The position numbers and the translations under genes were made by a program. DNA of 64,000 nt from assembly GCF_044386045.1 (NCBI RefSeq), contig NZ_JBISCD010000040.1, positions 1,364,001-1,428,000 on the forward strand, given 5' to 3'. The stretch is from Thalassobellus sediminis. Lineage in GTDB: Bacteria > Bacteroidota > Bacteroidia > Flavobacteriales > Flavobacteriaceae. The notes beneath the pieces were generated by a model that saw only the letters and a list, made by a program, of their open reading frames with translations, ran no database searches and had not been told where the DNA came from. Of the stretch, positions 26,222-34,032 are shown piece after piece (position 1 is the first letter of the stretch; every line of letters begins with the position of its first letter).

Positions 26222-26250
26222 ATATTTAATAATATTAATAATTTCTAATT

Positions 26251-26264
26251 AATGTAATCGATTA
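26251..26264. promoter_or_regulatory. LacI-operator-like half-conserved site upstream of pdhA
   Basis: AATGTAATCGATTA is identical over 14 bases to the site upstream of the pectate lyase gene (36591-36604). Here the palindrome is not perfect, since TGTAATC is mirrored by GATTAAA. It lies 129 bp before the candidate pdhA -7 box, too far for simple repression. Confidence 0.25.
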
Positions 26265-26392
26265 AAATTTTCAATGTAATAGCAATTATTAAAAAAAATT
26301 ATTAATTATACAATCTTGTGTGTAAACCGCTTTTTTTTTGATATTTTTTATACTTTAATTAATTTAGGTTTTCGCAATAACGTTCAAAGTAT

Positions 26393-26400
26393 TACTTTTG
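26393..26400 (+). promoter_or_regulatory. candidate -7 element for the pyruvate dehydrogenase genes
   Basis: TACTTTTG matches TAnnTTTG exactly and would give a leader of about 26 nt before the pdhA ATG at 26433. A clear -33 TTG is missing. Confidence 0.45.
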
Positions 26401-26432
26401 TGGTTCGCTTAAGTAAAACCTAATATTAGTCG

Positions 26433-27431
26433 ATGCAAAAAATCACAAAAGAGGTTTACCTCAAATGGTATGAAGATATGTTATTCTGGAGAAAGTTTGA
26501 AGACAAACTAGCTGCTGTATACATACAACAAAAAGTAAGAGGATTTCTTCACTTATACAATGGTCAAGAAGCTGTATTAGCAGGTGCTTTACATGCTATG
26601 GACTTGACTAAAGATAAAATGATAACAGCATATAGAAATCACGTACAGCCAATAGGTATGGGCGTAGATCCTAAGCGTGTTATGGCTGAACTTTATGGAA
26701 AAGTAACAGGAACCTCTCAAGGTATGGGTGGTTCGATGCATATTTTTTCAAAAGAGTTTCGTTTTTATGGAGGTCATGGTATTGTTGGAGGTCAAATTCC
26801 TTTAGGAGCTGGTATTGCTTTTGGAGATAAATTTCACGGTGTTGACGGTGTAACATTATGTTGCTTTGGTGATGGTGCTGCAAGACAAGGTTCTTTACAT
26901 GAAACTTTTAACTTAGCGATGCTTTGGAATCTTCCAGTAGTATTTGTTTGTGAAAACAACGGGTACGCCATGGGGACTTCTGTAGAGCGTACAGCCAACC
27001 ATACAGAAATTTGGAAATTAGGTTTAGGGTATGATATGCCTTGTGGACCAGTTGATGGAATGAATCCTATTAAAGTGGCTGAAGCTTTTGATGAAGCAAT
27101 TCAACGTGCACGTACAGGTGGAGGGCCAACTTTTTTAGAGCTTAAAACATATCGTTATAGAGGACATTCAATGAGTGATGCTCAACATTATAGAACGAAA
27201 GATGAAGTTGAAGAATACAAGAAAATTGATCCAATTACACAGGTGAAAGATGTTATTCTTGAGAAAAAATATGCTTCTGAAGATGATATTAAAGTTATTG
27301 ATAAACGCGTAAAAGAAAAAGTAGCTGAATGTGAGAAATTTGCAGAGGAATCTCCATTTCCACCAGTACAACAACTTTATGATATGGTTTACGAACAAGA
27401 AGATTTCCCATTTATACAACATAAAATATAA
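26433..27431 (+). CDS. pdhA: pyruvate dehydrogenase E1 component, alpha subunit
   Basis: Thiamine-diphosphate-dependent subunit of 332 residues that decarboxylates pyruvate in the pyruvate dehydrogenase complex. Motifs include KVRGFLHLYNGQEAV, AYRNHVQPIGMG, GGSMHIF and GGHGIVGGQIPLGAG. The thiamine-binding GDGAARQGSLHETFNLA is followed by the expected asparagines in VCENNGYAMGT, and the phosphorylation-loop-like region is TYRYRGHSMSDAQHYR. The length fits E1 alpha rather than the long fused E1 form. Only three bases separate it from the E2 gene. The beta subunit and E3 are not in this window. Confidence 0.94.
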   Translation: MQKITKEVYLKWYEDMLFWRKFEDKLAAVYIQQKVRGFLHLYNGQEAVLAGALHAMDLTKDKMITAYRNHVQPIGMGVDPKRVMAELYGKVTGTSQGMGGSMHIFSKEFRFYGGHGIVGGQIPLGAGIAFGDKFHGVDGVTLCCFGDGAARQGSLHETFNLAMLWNLPVVFVCENNGYAMGTSVERTANHTEIWKLGLGYDMPCGPVDGMNPIKVAEAFDEAIQRARTGGGPTFLELKTYRYRGHSMSDAQHYRTKDEVEEYKKIDPITQVKDVILEKKYASEDDIKVIDKRVKEKVAECEKFAEESPFPPVQQLYDMVYEQEDFPFIQHKI

Positions 27432-27434
27432 GCT

Positions 27435-29054
27435 ATGGCTATAGTAGTAAATATGCCGCGTTTAAGCGACACAATGGAAGAAGGAACTGTTGCAGCTTGG
27501 TTAAAGAAAGTTGGAGACAAGATTGAAGAAGGAGATATATTAGCTGAAATTGAAACCGATAAAGCTACTATGGAGTTTGAGTCTTTCAACGAAGGAACAT
27601 TACTTCATATTGGTGTGCAGGAAGGTGAAACAACTAAAGTTGATGAGCTTTTAGCCATTATTGGCGATGAAGGTGAAGATATTTCTGAATTATTAAATGG
27701 AGGAGGTAACGCTTCCGCGGAAGCGAAAGAAGAAGTAGCTAAACCTTCTAATGAGGTTGAAGAAAAAAGTGCTAGTGCTGATGCACCAGCTCAAGAATTA
27801 CCAGAAGGTGTTATAGTTGTTACTATGCCACGTTTAAGTGATACGATGGAAGAAGGAACGGTTGCAACTTGGCTTAAAAAAGTTGGAGATGTAGTTGATG
27901 AAGGTGATATATTAGCTGAAATTGAAACTGATAAGGCCACTATGGAGTTTGAGTCATTTCAATCTGGAACTTTATTAGAAATAGGATTACAAGAAGGAGA
28001 ATCGGCAAAAGTAGATGCTTTATTAGCTATAATTGGACCTGCAGGAACAGATGTTTCTGGTGTTGCAGCTAATTTTTCTAGTGCACCTGCTAAAAAAGAG
28101 GAAGCTCCTAAAGTTGAACCAAAACAAGAAGCGCCGAAATCAGCACCTGTAGTTGCTGTAAAAACAAGTGCGCCAGCTCCAACGCCAGTTACGGCAAGCG
28201 GAAGATTGTTTGTGTCGCCTTTAGCAAAGAAGATAGCAGAAGAAAAAGGGATTAATTTAGCTCAAGTTCAAGGGTCTGGTGAAAACGGACGTATTGTAAA
28301 AAGTGATGTTGAGAATTTTGTTCCTGCGCAATCAGGAGGAGCATCAGTTGGTAAATTCGTACCAACAGGACAAGAAGATTTTGAAGATGTAACGAATTCG
28401 CAAATGCGTAAAGCTATTGCTAAAGCATTAACAAACTCTAAATTCACAGCACCTCATTATTACTTAAGTGTTGAGTTTGATATGGAAAATGCCATAGCAT
28501 TCCGTACACAATTTAATACCGTTCCAGATACTAAGATATCTTATAACGATATTGTTGTTAAAGCATGTGCTTTAGCATTAAAACAACATCCACAAGTAAA
28601 TTCACAATGGTTCGCAGATAAAATGCGCTTAAATAATCATGTCCATATTGGTGTAGCAGTAGCTGTTCCAGATGGATTAGTAGTACCAGTTGTGAAATTT
28701 GCAAACGAGCAATCGTTACAACAAATTGGAGCTGATGTTAGAGATTTAGCAGGTAAAGCTAAAAATAAAAAACTAACTCCTGCCGAAATGGAAGGTAGTA
28801 CGTTTACAGTTTCTAACTTAGGTATGTTTGGTATAGATACATTTACATCTATTATTAACCAGCCAAATTCAGCAATTCTTTCTGTTGGAAATATAGTTCA
28901 AAAACCAGTGGTTAAAAACGGACAAATAGTTGTTGGTAATACCATGAAATTGTCTTTAGCTTGTGATCACAGAACTGTGGACGGAGCAACAGGAGCTCAA
29001 TTCCTTCAAACATTAAAAGGATATATTGAGAATCCAGTGACAATGTTAGTGTAG
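27435..29054 (+). CDS. pyruvate dehydrogenase E2 (dihydrolipoamide acetyltransferase) with two lipoyl domains
   Basis: A 539-residue core subunit that transfers acetyl from lipoamide to CoA. Domain order is lipoyl domain 1 (about 2-80, lipoyl-lysine K43 in ETDKATME), an Ala/Glu linker, lipoyl domain 2 (about 126-205, K167), an Ala/Pro linker, a peripheral-subunit-binding domain (about 257-293, VSPLAKKIAEEKGI) and the catalytic domain (about 310-539) with DHRTVDGATGAQF near the end. The two lipoyl domains are very similar at the DNA level, pointing to internal duplication. The first linker contains a copy of the dispersed GC-rich repeat. A bidirectional terminator follows. Confidence 0.94.
   Translation: MAIVVNMPRLSDTMEEGTVAAWLKKVGDKIEEGDILAEIETDKATMEFESFNEGTLLHIGVQEGETTKVDELLAIIGDEGEDISELLNGGGNASAEAKEEVAKPSNEVEEKSASADAPAQELPEGVIVVTMPRLSDTMEEGTVATWLKKVGDVVDEGDILAEIETDKATMEFESFQSGTLLEIGLQEGESAKVDALLAIIGPAGTDVSGVAANFSSAPAKKEEAPKVEPKQEAPKSAPVVAVKTSAPAPTPVTASGRLFVSPLAKKIAEEKGINLAQVQGSGENGRIVKSDVENFVPAQSGGASVGKFVPTGQEDFEDVTNSQMRKAIAKALTNSKFTAPHYYLSVEFDMENAIAFRTQFNTVPDTKISYNDIVVKACALALKQHPQVNSQWFADKMRLNNHVHIGVAVAVPDGLVVPVVKFANEQSLQQIGADVRDLAGKAKNKKLTPAEMEGSTFTVSNLGMFGIDTFTSIINQPNSAILSVGNIVQKPVVKNGQIVVGNTMKLSLACDHRTVDGATGAQFLQTLKGYIENPVTMLV
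27712..27728. repeat. repeat copy inside the E2 interdomain linker
   Basis: CTTCCGCGGAAGCGAAA matches the 17-base repeat at 12605-12621 at 15 of 17 positions. Here its start forms a perfect 14-bp palindrome, GCTTCCGCGGAAGC (27711-27724). It encodes alanine, serine and glutamate residues (about 93-98) of a flexible linker, where an insertion would be tolerated. Confidence 0.55.
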
Positions 29055-29093
29055 TTTGTTATTCTGAATTTATTTTAGAATCTCTTATAAAAC

Positions 29094-29131
29094 AAAAAAG
29101 CCTGTTTCAATCATTTGAAACAGGTTTTTTT
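29094..29131. terminator. bidirectional terminator between the E2 and oxidoreductase genes
   Basis: A 10-bp perfect stem (29101-29110 with 29115-29124) with a 4-base loop is flanked by six A on the left and seven T on the right. It serves both converging genes, ending transcripts from E2 and from the flavin oxidoreductase. Confidence 0.88.
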
Positions 29132-29134
29132 GTT

Positions 29135-30526
29135 TTAGTTACTTGGTTTAATATTCTGATTGACTCTAAATAAATTATTTGGATCATATGTTTTTTTGAT
29201 TTCTGAAAGCCGCTCATAGTTGTGTTTATAACTAGCTTTCACGCGTTCTTGTCCTTCATCCATCATAAAATTTGAATAGGCACCGCCAGAAGAGTAGGGA
29301 TGTAAGGCTTCCCAATAATCTTTACACCATTTGGTTATTGTATCTGCATTTTTAGGATCAGGATCTATACCACAAATAACACCAGCATATTTGGCATCAC
29401 GATATGCCCAAGGAGTTTCTTCTGCTCCAACTCTACTTGCAGCTCCACTGATAGGATACATGTGCATCTGAGATAATAGAGAAGGGATGCTTGATCCAAA
29501 TTTTAAATGTTGTTTTCTTAATTCAGGTCCTATTTCATTAAAAAAATCGGCTCTCCAATACCATTGGAATCCATGTGGTAATAAACCATCGAATAAAGAT
29601 TGGATAGATGGATAAGGCATTTCGCCTACATGTTCAAACAAAGGATTTTTAGCTAAAATAGGTTTGAAAGCCGCTTCTGCTTTATCCATATCTCCTGAAT
29701 AACACCATACAATGGCACAGAAATGTTTTTTATGTAAATGCTCAGGAAAAGGAGCGCCAGGAATAACCATGGTAGCTATAAATCCATTTAGTTCATCAGG
29801 TGCGTTATGGATGAATTCATGATACCATTCCATAATTTCTTCTGTTTGTTCAATTGGCCATAATATAGGACCTCCAAATACAGTTTTTACTGGATGTGCT
29901 TGAAATTTAAAAGAAGTTACAATCCCGAAATTACCACCACCTCCACGAATGGCCCAAAATAAATCTGTATTTTGATTTTTATTAACTGTAGCGAAAGTGC
30001 CATCAGCTAAAACCATATCAGCTTCAAGTAGGTTATCAATAGTTAATCCGTGTTTTCGAGATAAATGACCTACACCACCACCAAGGGTTAATCCGCCAAC
30101 ACCAGTTGTAGAAATGATACCAGCAGGAACTGCCAAGCCAAATGGGTGTGTCGCATGGTCTACTTCGCCCCAAAGATTCCCTCCTCCAACTCTAACGGTG
30201 TTGTTTGAAGTGTTTACCCGAACAAATTTTAATCCAGATAAATCGATAACTAATCCGTCGTCACACAATCCTAAACCACCACCATTATGACCACCACCTC
30301 TAACTGCAATTAATAAATTATTTTCTCTTCCAAAATTCACGGAAGCTATAACGTCGGCAACATCAACACACATCACAAACATTCCAGGATGTTTGTTAAT
30401 CATACCGTTATATACTTTTCGTGTTTCGTTATACTCTGCATTTGTTGGTAATATAATTTTACCTCTTATCTGTAGAGTAAATGCTTCAATTAATTCGGGG
30501 TTTAAATCTTTGACTGGATTTTTCAT
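29135..30526 (-). CDS. FAD-binding berberine-bridge-like oxidoreductase
   Basis: Flavin oxidase of 463 residues in the PCMH (FAD type 4) family, with a C-terminal BBE motif. The FAD site has VRGGGHNGGGLGL, with the histidine that usually binds FAD covalently. It also has VPAGIISTTGVGGLTLGGGVGHLSRKHGL and the tail YSNFMMDEG with YDPNNLFRVNQNI. No signal peptide is seen, so it is likely cytoplasmic. Relatives oxidise sugars or secondary metabolites; the substrate here cannot be read. It is the last of three minus-strand genes with the haemoglobin (20 bp upstream) and the DUF4242-AraC regulator, suggesting co-regulation. Confidence 0.88.
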   Translation of the reverse strand: MKNPVKDLNPELIEAFTLQIRGKIILPTNAEYNETRKVYNGMINKHPGMFVMCVDVADVIASVNFGRENNLLIAVRGGGHNGGGLGLCDDGLVIDLSGLKFVRVNTSNNTVRVGGGNLWGEVDHATHPFGLAVPAGIISTTGVGGLTLGGGVGHLSRKHGLTIDNLLEADMVLADGTFATVNKNQNTDLFWAIRGGGGNFGIVTSFKFQAHPVKTVFGGPILWPIEQTEEIMEWYHEFIHNAPDELNGFIATMVIPGAPFPEHLHKKHFCAIVWCYSGDMDKAEAAFKPILAKNPLFEHVGEMPYPSIQSLFDGLLPHGFQWYWRADFFNEIGPELRKQHLKFGSSIPSLLSQMHMYPISGAASRVGAEETPWAYRDAKYAGVICGIDPDPKNADTITKWCKDYWEALHPYSSGGAYSNFMMDEGQERVKASYKHNYERLSEIKKTYDPNNLFRVNQNIKPSN

Positions 30527-30546
30527 GTTAAATTAATTTTGGTTGT

Positions 30547-30921
30547 TTATTTGCCAATCATCATGTCTTTTAAAGACCATAGGATTGAAAGTACATCTTT
30601 TTTAGAGCCTTCATCAATATTATTTTTATCTAAAGCCATAAAAATATCATCTATTACATGCATATATTCAGCAGGACTTATATTCATACCTGTATGTGCT
30701 GATGCCATATCCCTTCCTGTATAATTATTGGGTCCGCCACTTCCAGCGCTAAAAAAATCAATCGTATGATTTTTTATAATAGCTAATTGTTCTGGTTTTT
30801 CTTTAAAAGGAAGAAATCTTGCATTTACTGCTGGATTGTTCATGTGATTTTCAACGGTATCATCAACAATCAAAGAAATACCATTTCTACCACCTAATCG
30901 TTCAAAAAGTGTTTTACTCAT
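30547..30921 (-). CDS. truncated haemoglobin, group I type
   Basis: A 124-residue two-over-two globin. It opens with TLFERLGGRNGISLIVDD, the usual N-terminal helix of group I truncated haemoglobins. It carries the FLPF turn and the proximal haem ligand H76 in MASAHTGMNIS, where the family has a KAHxGMxI-like motif. Roles in relatives include oxygen or NO chemistry. It lies 20 bp before the flavin oxidase gene, so electrons from that oxidase, or oxygen delivered to it, are possible links; both are inference. It is preceded by about 120 bp of AT-rich DNA with no clear promoter. Confidence 0.9.
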   Translation of the reverse strand: MSKTLFERLGGRNGISLIVDDTVENHMNNPAVNARFLPFKEKPEQLAIIKNHTIDFFSAGSGGPNNYTGRDMASAHTGMNISPAEYMHVIDDIFMALDKNNIDEGSKKDVLSILWSLKDMMIGK

Positions 30922-31040
30922 AATGTTTTAGTTTTGGTTATATGTCAAAACTATATATAGCAAAATGAATAGACTGCTACATTTAATTCAAAAAAGTAGA
31001 ATTTTGAACCATTTATGATTTTATCAAAAACACACACACC

Positions 31041-32147
31041 TTAAGTTATATGTTGCTGAATATATTTTGAGGGGAGGATGCCATATTTATCAAGGAAGCA
31101 TTTTGAAAAATATGCAGCACTATTAAAACCTGTCTCAAAAGCAATCTCAGAAATGTTGCCATATTGCTTATGTAATAAGTTTAAAGCTTTGTGTAAACGG
31201 AATTCTTTCAAAAAACAATTTGGTGATTGCCCAGTTAATTTAGTTAATTTTCTATAAAGTTGTGATTTACTTAAGCCTAAAGCATTGCTAAAATCATTTA
31301 CATTAAAATTGGGTTTGTTCCATATCTGTTCTACAAAATCAATGAGTTGATTTAGAAATTTTTCTTCATTAGGTTGGAGTATTTTAATCATTTTATCATC
31401 AATAGCAGCATTTCTATTTTCACTTTCGTATAATAATTTTACTTCGCTAGTAATTACTAGTTGCTCTTTAACAATATCGCACATGCGTGTAGCTAGGGTA
31501 ATCGTTTCTTCAAAAATATTATCTTTATTAGTTATAGGAACCCCCGAACTTAATGCAATATTTAGCCTACGTGTAGAAGGGTCGAAATTAGGAGTAACAT
31601 ATTTGAATTGAAACTGAATTTTTAAAGCACATAAAACGGCATCTGTTACAGATTTAAATGATACTAAATAAGAGTTGTTATCTTTTTTTACAATACGACC
31701 GTTAAATTTTTTTAAAGTTTTAGATACATTATTATGAAATTTTTGAGCAAATATGGTAAATTGATTTGCTTCAAGGCGATTTAGATAATTGCTAGTTTCT
31801 ATGACCATTAAAACTCTAAAAGCAGGGTCGTTTATAATGTTTAGCTCAGTATTTTGTGATTTTTCTGGATCTTCTATTCTACCTAGAAATGATTCAACTA
31901 TAGTGTCATCAACTTCTATTATTTTTAGAGGAACATCCCCGTGTGCCTTTGCATGTAAATCTTTAAGAGCTTGTTTGTTAGGGGCTTCAATTAAGCAGAA
32001 AGCTGTTTGTCTTTTTTCATCGCACCAATATGTTAAACCACGACAATTGTATTCATGTTCAATTTTTAAATCAGCTTGATGCATTTCTGCTACATGCTCT
32101 GCGGTTACTCCATCAGGCATTTCATGAAGGTCTAAATATATTGGCAT
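31041..32147 (-). CDS. three-domain regulator: DUF4242, cyclase-like domain, AraC HTH
   Basis: A 368-residue protein in three parts. Residues 1-90 match the DUF4242 (SCO4226-type nickel-binding) fold: YLDLHEM, EMHQADLKIEHEY, TAFCLIEAPNKQAL and KIIEVDD, with histidines at 8, 18, 23 and 31 as possible metal ligands. Residues about 108-240 resemble a class III nucleotide cyclase homology domain, seen in the SFKSVTDAVLCALKIQ helix, LNIALSSGVPIT and ATRMCDIVKEQLVITSEV; the metal aspartates look missing, so it is probably a sensor. Residues about 270-366 are an AraC HTH, with FNVNDFSNALGLSKSQLYRK and ISEIAFETGFNSAAYFSKCF. It likely controls the adjacent haemoglobin and flavin oxidase; direct evidence is lacking. 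Confidence 0.82.
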   Translation of the reverse strand: MPIYLDLHEMPDGVTAEHVAEMHQADLKIEHEYNCRGLTYWCDEKRQTAFCLIEAPNKQALKDLHAKAHGDVPLKIIEVDDTIVESFLGRIEDPEKSQNTELNIINDPAFRVLMVIETSNYLNRLEANQFTIFAQKFHNNVSKTLKKFNGRIVKKDNNSYLVSFKSVTDAVLCALKIQFQFKYVTPNFDPSTRRLNIALSSGVPITNKDNIFEETITLATRMCDIVKEQLVITSEVKLLYESENRNAAIDDKMIKILQPNEEKFLNQLIDFVEQIWNKPNFNVNDFSNALGLSKSQLYRKLTKLTGQSPNCFLKEFRLHKALNLLHKQYGNISEIAFETGFNSAAYFSKCFLDKYGILPSKYIQQHIT

Positions 32148-32287
32148 ATGGTTAATTTTTATACAAATTAATGATTTTTAACGGGTTATGCAAGGTTGGG
32201 GGCTTTAAATTGTCGCTATTTAAACTAGAGTTAAAAGTAGAATGGTTTCTATGAGTTTTTTATCTTTAAGCACAAATAAAATTTTAT

Positions 32288-33238
32288 ATGAATAAAATAT
32301 TTTTCACGTTCATTTTATTAATCATTCTGGGATGTAAATCCACAATAACTAATAGTGTTAAAACAATTACAGTGGATGAAGAGGAAGTTAAAGCTAGCTT
32401 GATTTATTTAGCGTCTGATGAATTAGAAGGTAGAAATACTGGGACTGTAGGCATAGAAAAAGCATCAGTTTTTATAGAAACTTTATTTAAAGAGAATGAT
32501 ATAAAACCATATTTTGAAACCTATAGAGATAGTTTTAATGTAAAAGAAGTTATAGGTTATAATGTCGTTGGCTATTTAGAAGGGAATGATGTAAAACTAA
32601 AAAATGAATTCGTAATTCTAGGAGCGCATTATGATCATATAGGAACAATAAAAGCAGTAAATGGAGATAGTATAGCTAATGGTGCAAATGATGATGCTTC
32701 GGGAACAGTTGCTGTTTTAGAATGGGCAAAATACTTTTCGAAAACTAAAAGTAATAAACGCAGTATGTTATTCACGCTATATTCTGCCGAAGAAATGGGC
32801 TTGAAAGGCTCAGAACATTTAGCGAAACGATTAAAAGCAGCAAATTTAAATTTATATACCATGTTAAATTTTGAAATGATAGGTGTGCCTAGAGCAGAAA
32901 ATGAAATTATGGCGTATATTTCTGGTTATGAAAAATCAAACATGGCTAAAAAGTTGAATGAGTATGGAGAAACAAAAATAATAAGCTTTTTCCCAAAAGC
33001 AAAAGAGTTTCAATTATTTAAGAGATCAGATAACTATCCGTTTTATAAAGCATTTAAAGTGCCTGCGCATGCAATTTCTACATTCGATTTCACTAATTTT
33101 GATTATTACCATCATGTTGATGACGAAGCAGATAAAATGGATTTTGAGCACATGATAAATTTTATAAATAAAATGATTCCAGCTTTAGAGGGCATGATAA
33201 ATGCATCGGAAAAGGAAATAAAAATGAATGATGAGTAA
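32288..33238 (+). CDS. M28-family zinc aminopeptidase, lipoprotein
   Basis: Exported zinc peptidase of 316 residues. The signal peptide ends LLIILGC, with the lipidated cysteine at about residue 16. The PA-like insertion is absent; the M28 metal motifs are ILGAHYDHIG, GANDDASGTVAVLEWAK, LYSAEEMGLKGSEHLAK (with the catalytic glutamate) and MLNFEMIG, with the final histidine in DYYHHVDDEADK. The pattern covers the five zinc ligands of the family. It is anchored in a membrane facing the periplasm or outside and would trim peptides. The next gene overlaps its end by 11 bp, so the two are co-translated. Confidence 0.9.
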   Translation: MNKIFFTFILLIILGCKSTITNSVKTITVDEEEVKASLIYLASDELEGRNTGTVGIEKASVFIETLFKENDIKPYFETYRDSFNVKEVIGYNVVGYLEGNDVKLKNEFVILGAHYDHIGTIKAVNGDSIANGANDDASGTVAVLEWAKYFSKTKSNKRSMLFTLYSAEEMGLKGSEHLAKRLKAANLNLYTMLNFEMIGVPRAENEIMAYISGYEKSNMAKKLNEYGETKIISFFPKAKEFQLFKRSDNYPFYKAFKVPAHAISTFDFTNFDYYHHVDDEADKMDFEHMINFINKMIPALEGMINASEKEIKMNDE

Positions 33239-33914
33239 AAATATTATAATTACAGGAACAAGTAGAGGTATAGGTTTTGAGTTAGTTCAACTTTTCTCAA
33301 AAGCAGGTCATAACGTTTTAGCGCTTTCGCGGAATGAAAAGCCTATTAAAAATTTGAAATTAGATGATGTTACTACATTTTCTTTTGATTTAGCTAATAG
33401 TAGTAATTATGCTAAAGTTGAAGAATTTATAAATGAAAATTGGAAACAAGTAGATGTTTTAATTAATAATGCAGGTATGTTGGTGAATAAACCTTTTGCA
33501 GAAATCACAATGGAAGATTTTGAAGTGGTTTATAAAACAAATGTATTTGGAGTTGCCGAGTTAACTCGAATTGTATTGCCTTTTATGAAAGGGAAAAGTC
33601 ATGTAGTTACTATAAGTTCTATGGGTGGTGTACAAGGGAGCATGAAATTCCCTGGTTTAGCAGCATACAGTTCTAGTAAAGCAGCAGTAATTACTTTAAC
33701 CGAATTACTAGCAGAAGAATATAAAGATTCTAATGTGTCATTTAATGTATTAGCTCTAGGTGCTGTTCAAACTGAAATGCTAGAAGAAGCGTTTCCAGGT
33801 TATAAAGCACCAACAACTGCTTTAGAAATGGCACATTATATTTTTGATTTTTCATTAAATGGGAATAAATATTATAATGGAAAAATGCTACAGGTTTCTA
33901 GTTCTACGCCTTAA
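33228..33914 (+). CDS. SDR-family NAD(P)-dependent oxidoreductase
   Basis: Short-chain dehydrogenase/reductase of 228 residues. The Rossmann motif is ITGTSRGIGFELV (TGxxxGxG). It also has NNAGM, the catalytic serine in VTISSMGG and the YSSSKAA active site (YxxxK). The cofactor cannot be told from the glycine loop alone. Two adjacent ATG codons (33228 and 33231) are possible starts. The reading frame overlaps the end of the M28 peptidase gene. A copy of the dispersed GC-rich repeat is embedded at residues about 31-36. The substrate is unknown. Confidence 0.9.
   Translation: MMSKNIIITGTSRGIGFELVQLFSKAGHNVLALSRNEKPIKNLKLDDVTTFSFDLANSSNYAKVEEFINENWKQVDVLINNAGMLVNKPFAEITMEDFEVVYKTNVFGVAELTRIVLPFMKGKSHVVTISSMGGVQGSMKFPGLAAYSSSKAAVITLTELLAEEYKDSNVSFNVLALGAVQTEMLEEAFPGYKAPTTALEMAHYIFDFSLNGNKYYNGKMLQVSSSTP
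33319..33335. repeat. repeat copy inside the SDR gene
   Basis: The core CGCTTTCGCGGAA (33322-33334) is identical to the exact copies at 12605 and 57724 read in inverse orientation. The full 17 bases match at 14 positions. It encodes the LALSRN region just after the second beta-strand of the Rossmann fold. Confidence 0.5.
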
Positions 33915-33952
33915 TTCTTTAATAATAATACTTTGAAAAAGTGTTGATTAAT

Positions 33953-33994
33953 AAAAAAAGCAGAAGATTTCAAATTGAAACCTTCTGCTTTTTT
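33953..33994. terminator. long bidirectional terminator between the SDR and pectate lyase genes
   Basis: Outer arms AAGCAGAAG and CTTCTGCTT and inner arms TTTCAA and TTGAAA stack into a long hairpin with one A-C mismatch. It is flanked by seven A and by a run of T. It serves both converging transcripts. Confidence 0.87.
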
Positions 33995-34032
33995 TTAATT
34001 TAAAAATAAATAAATATTAAAGTTATTTCAAA

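Noticed and set aside
27453..27980. Direct repeat of about 150 bp (27453 onward and 27825 onward) as a mobile or tandem repeat
   Set aside because: It is the paired lipoyl domains of the pyruvate dehydrogenase E2, a normal domain duplication.
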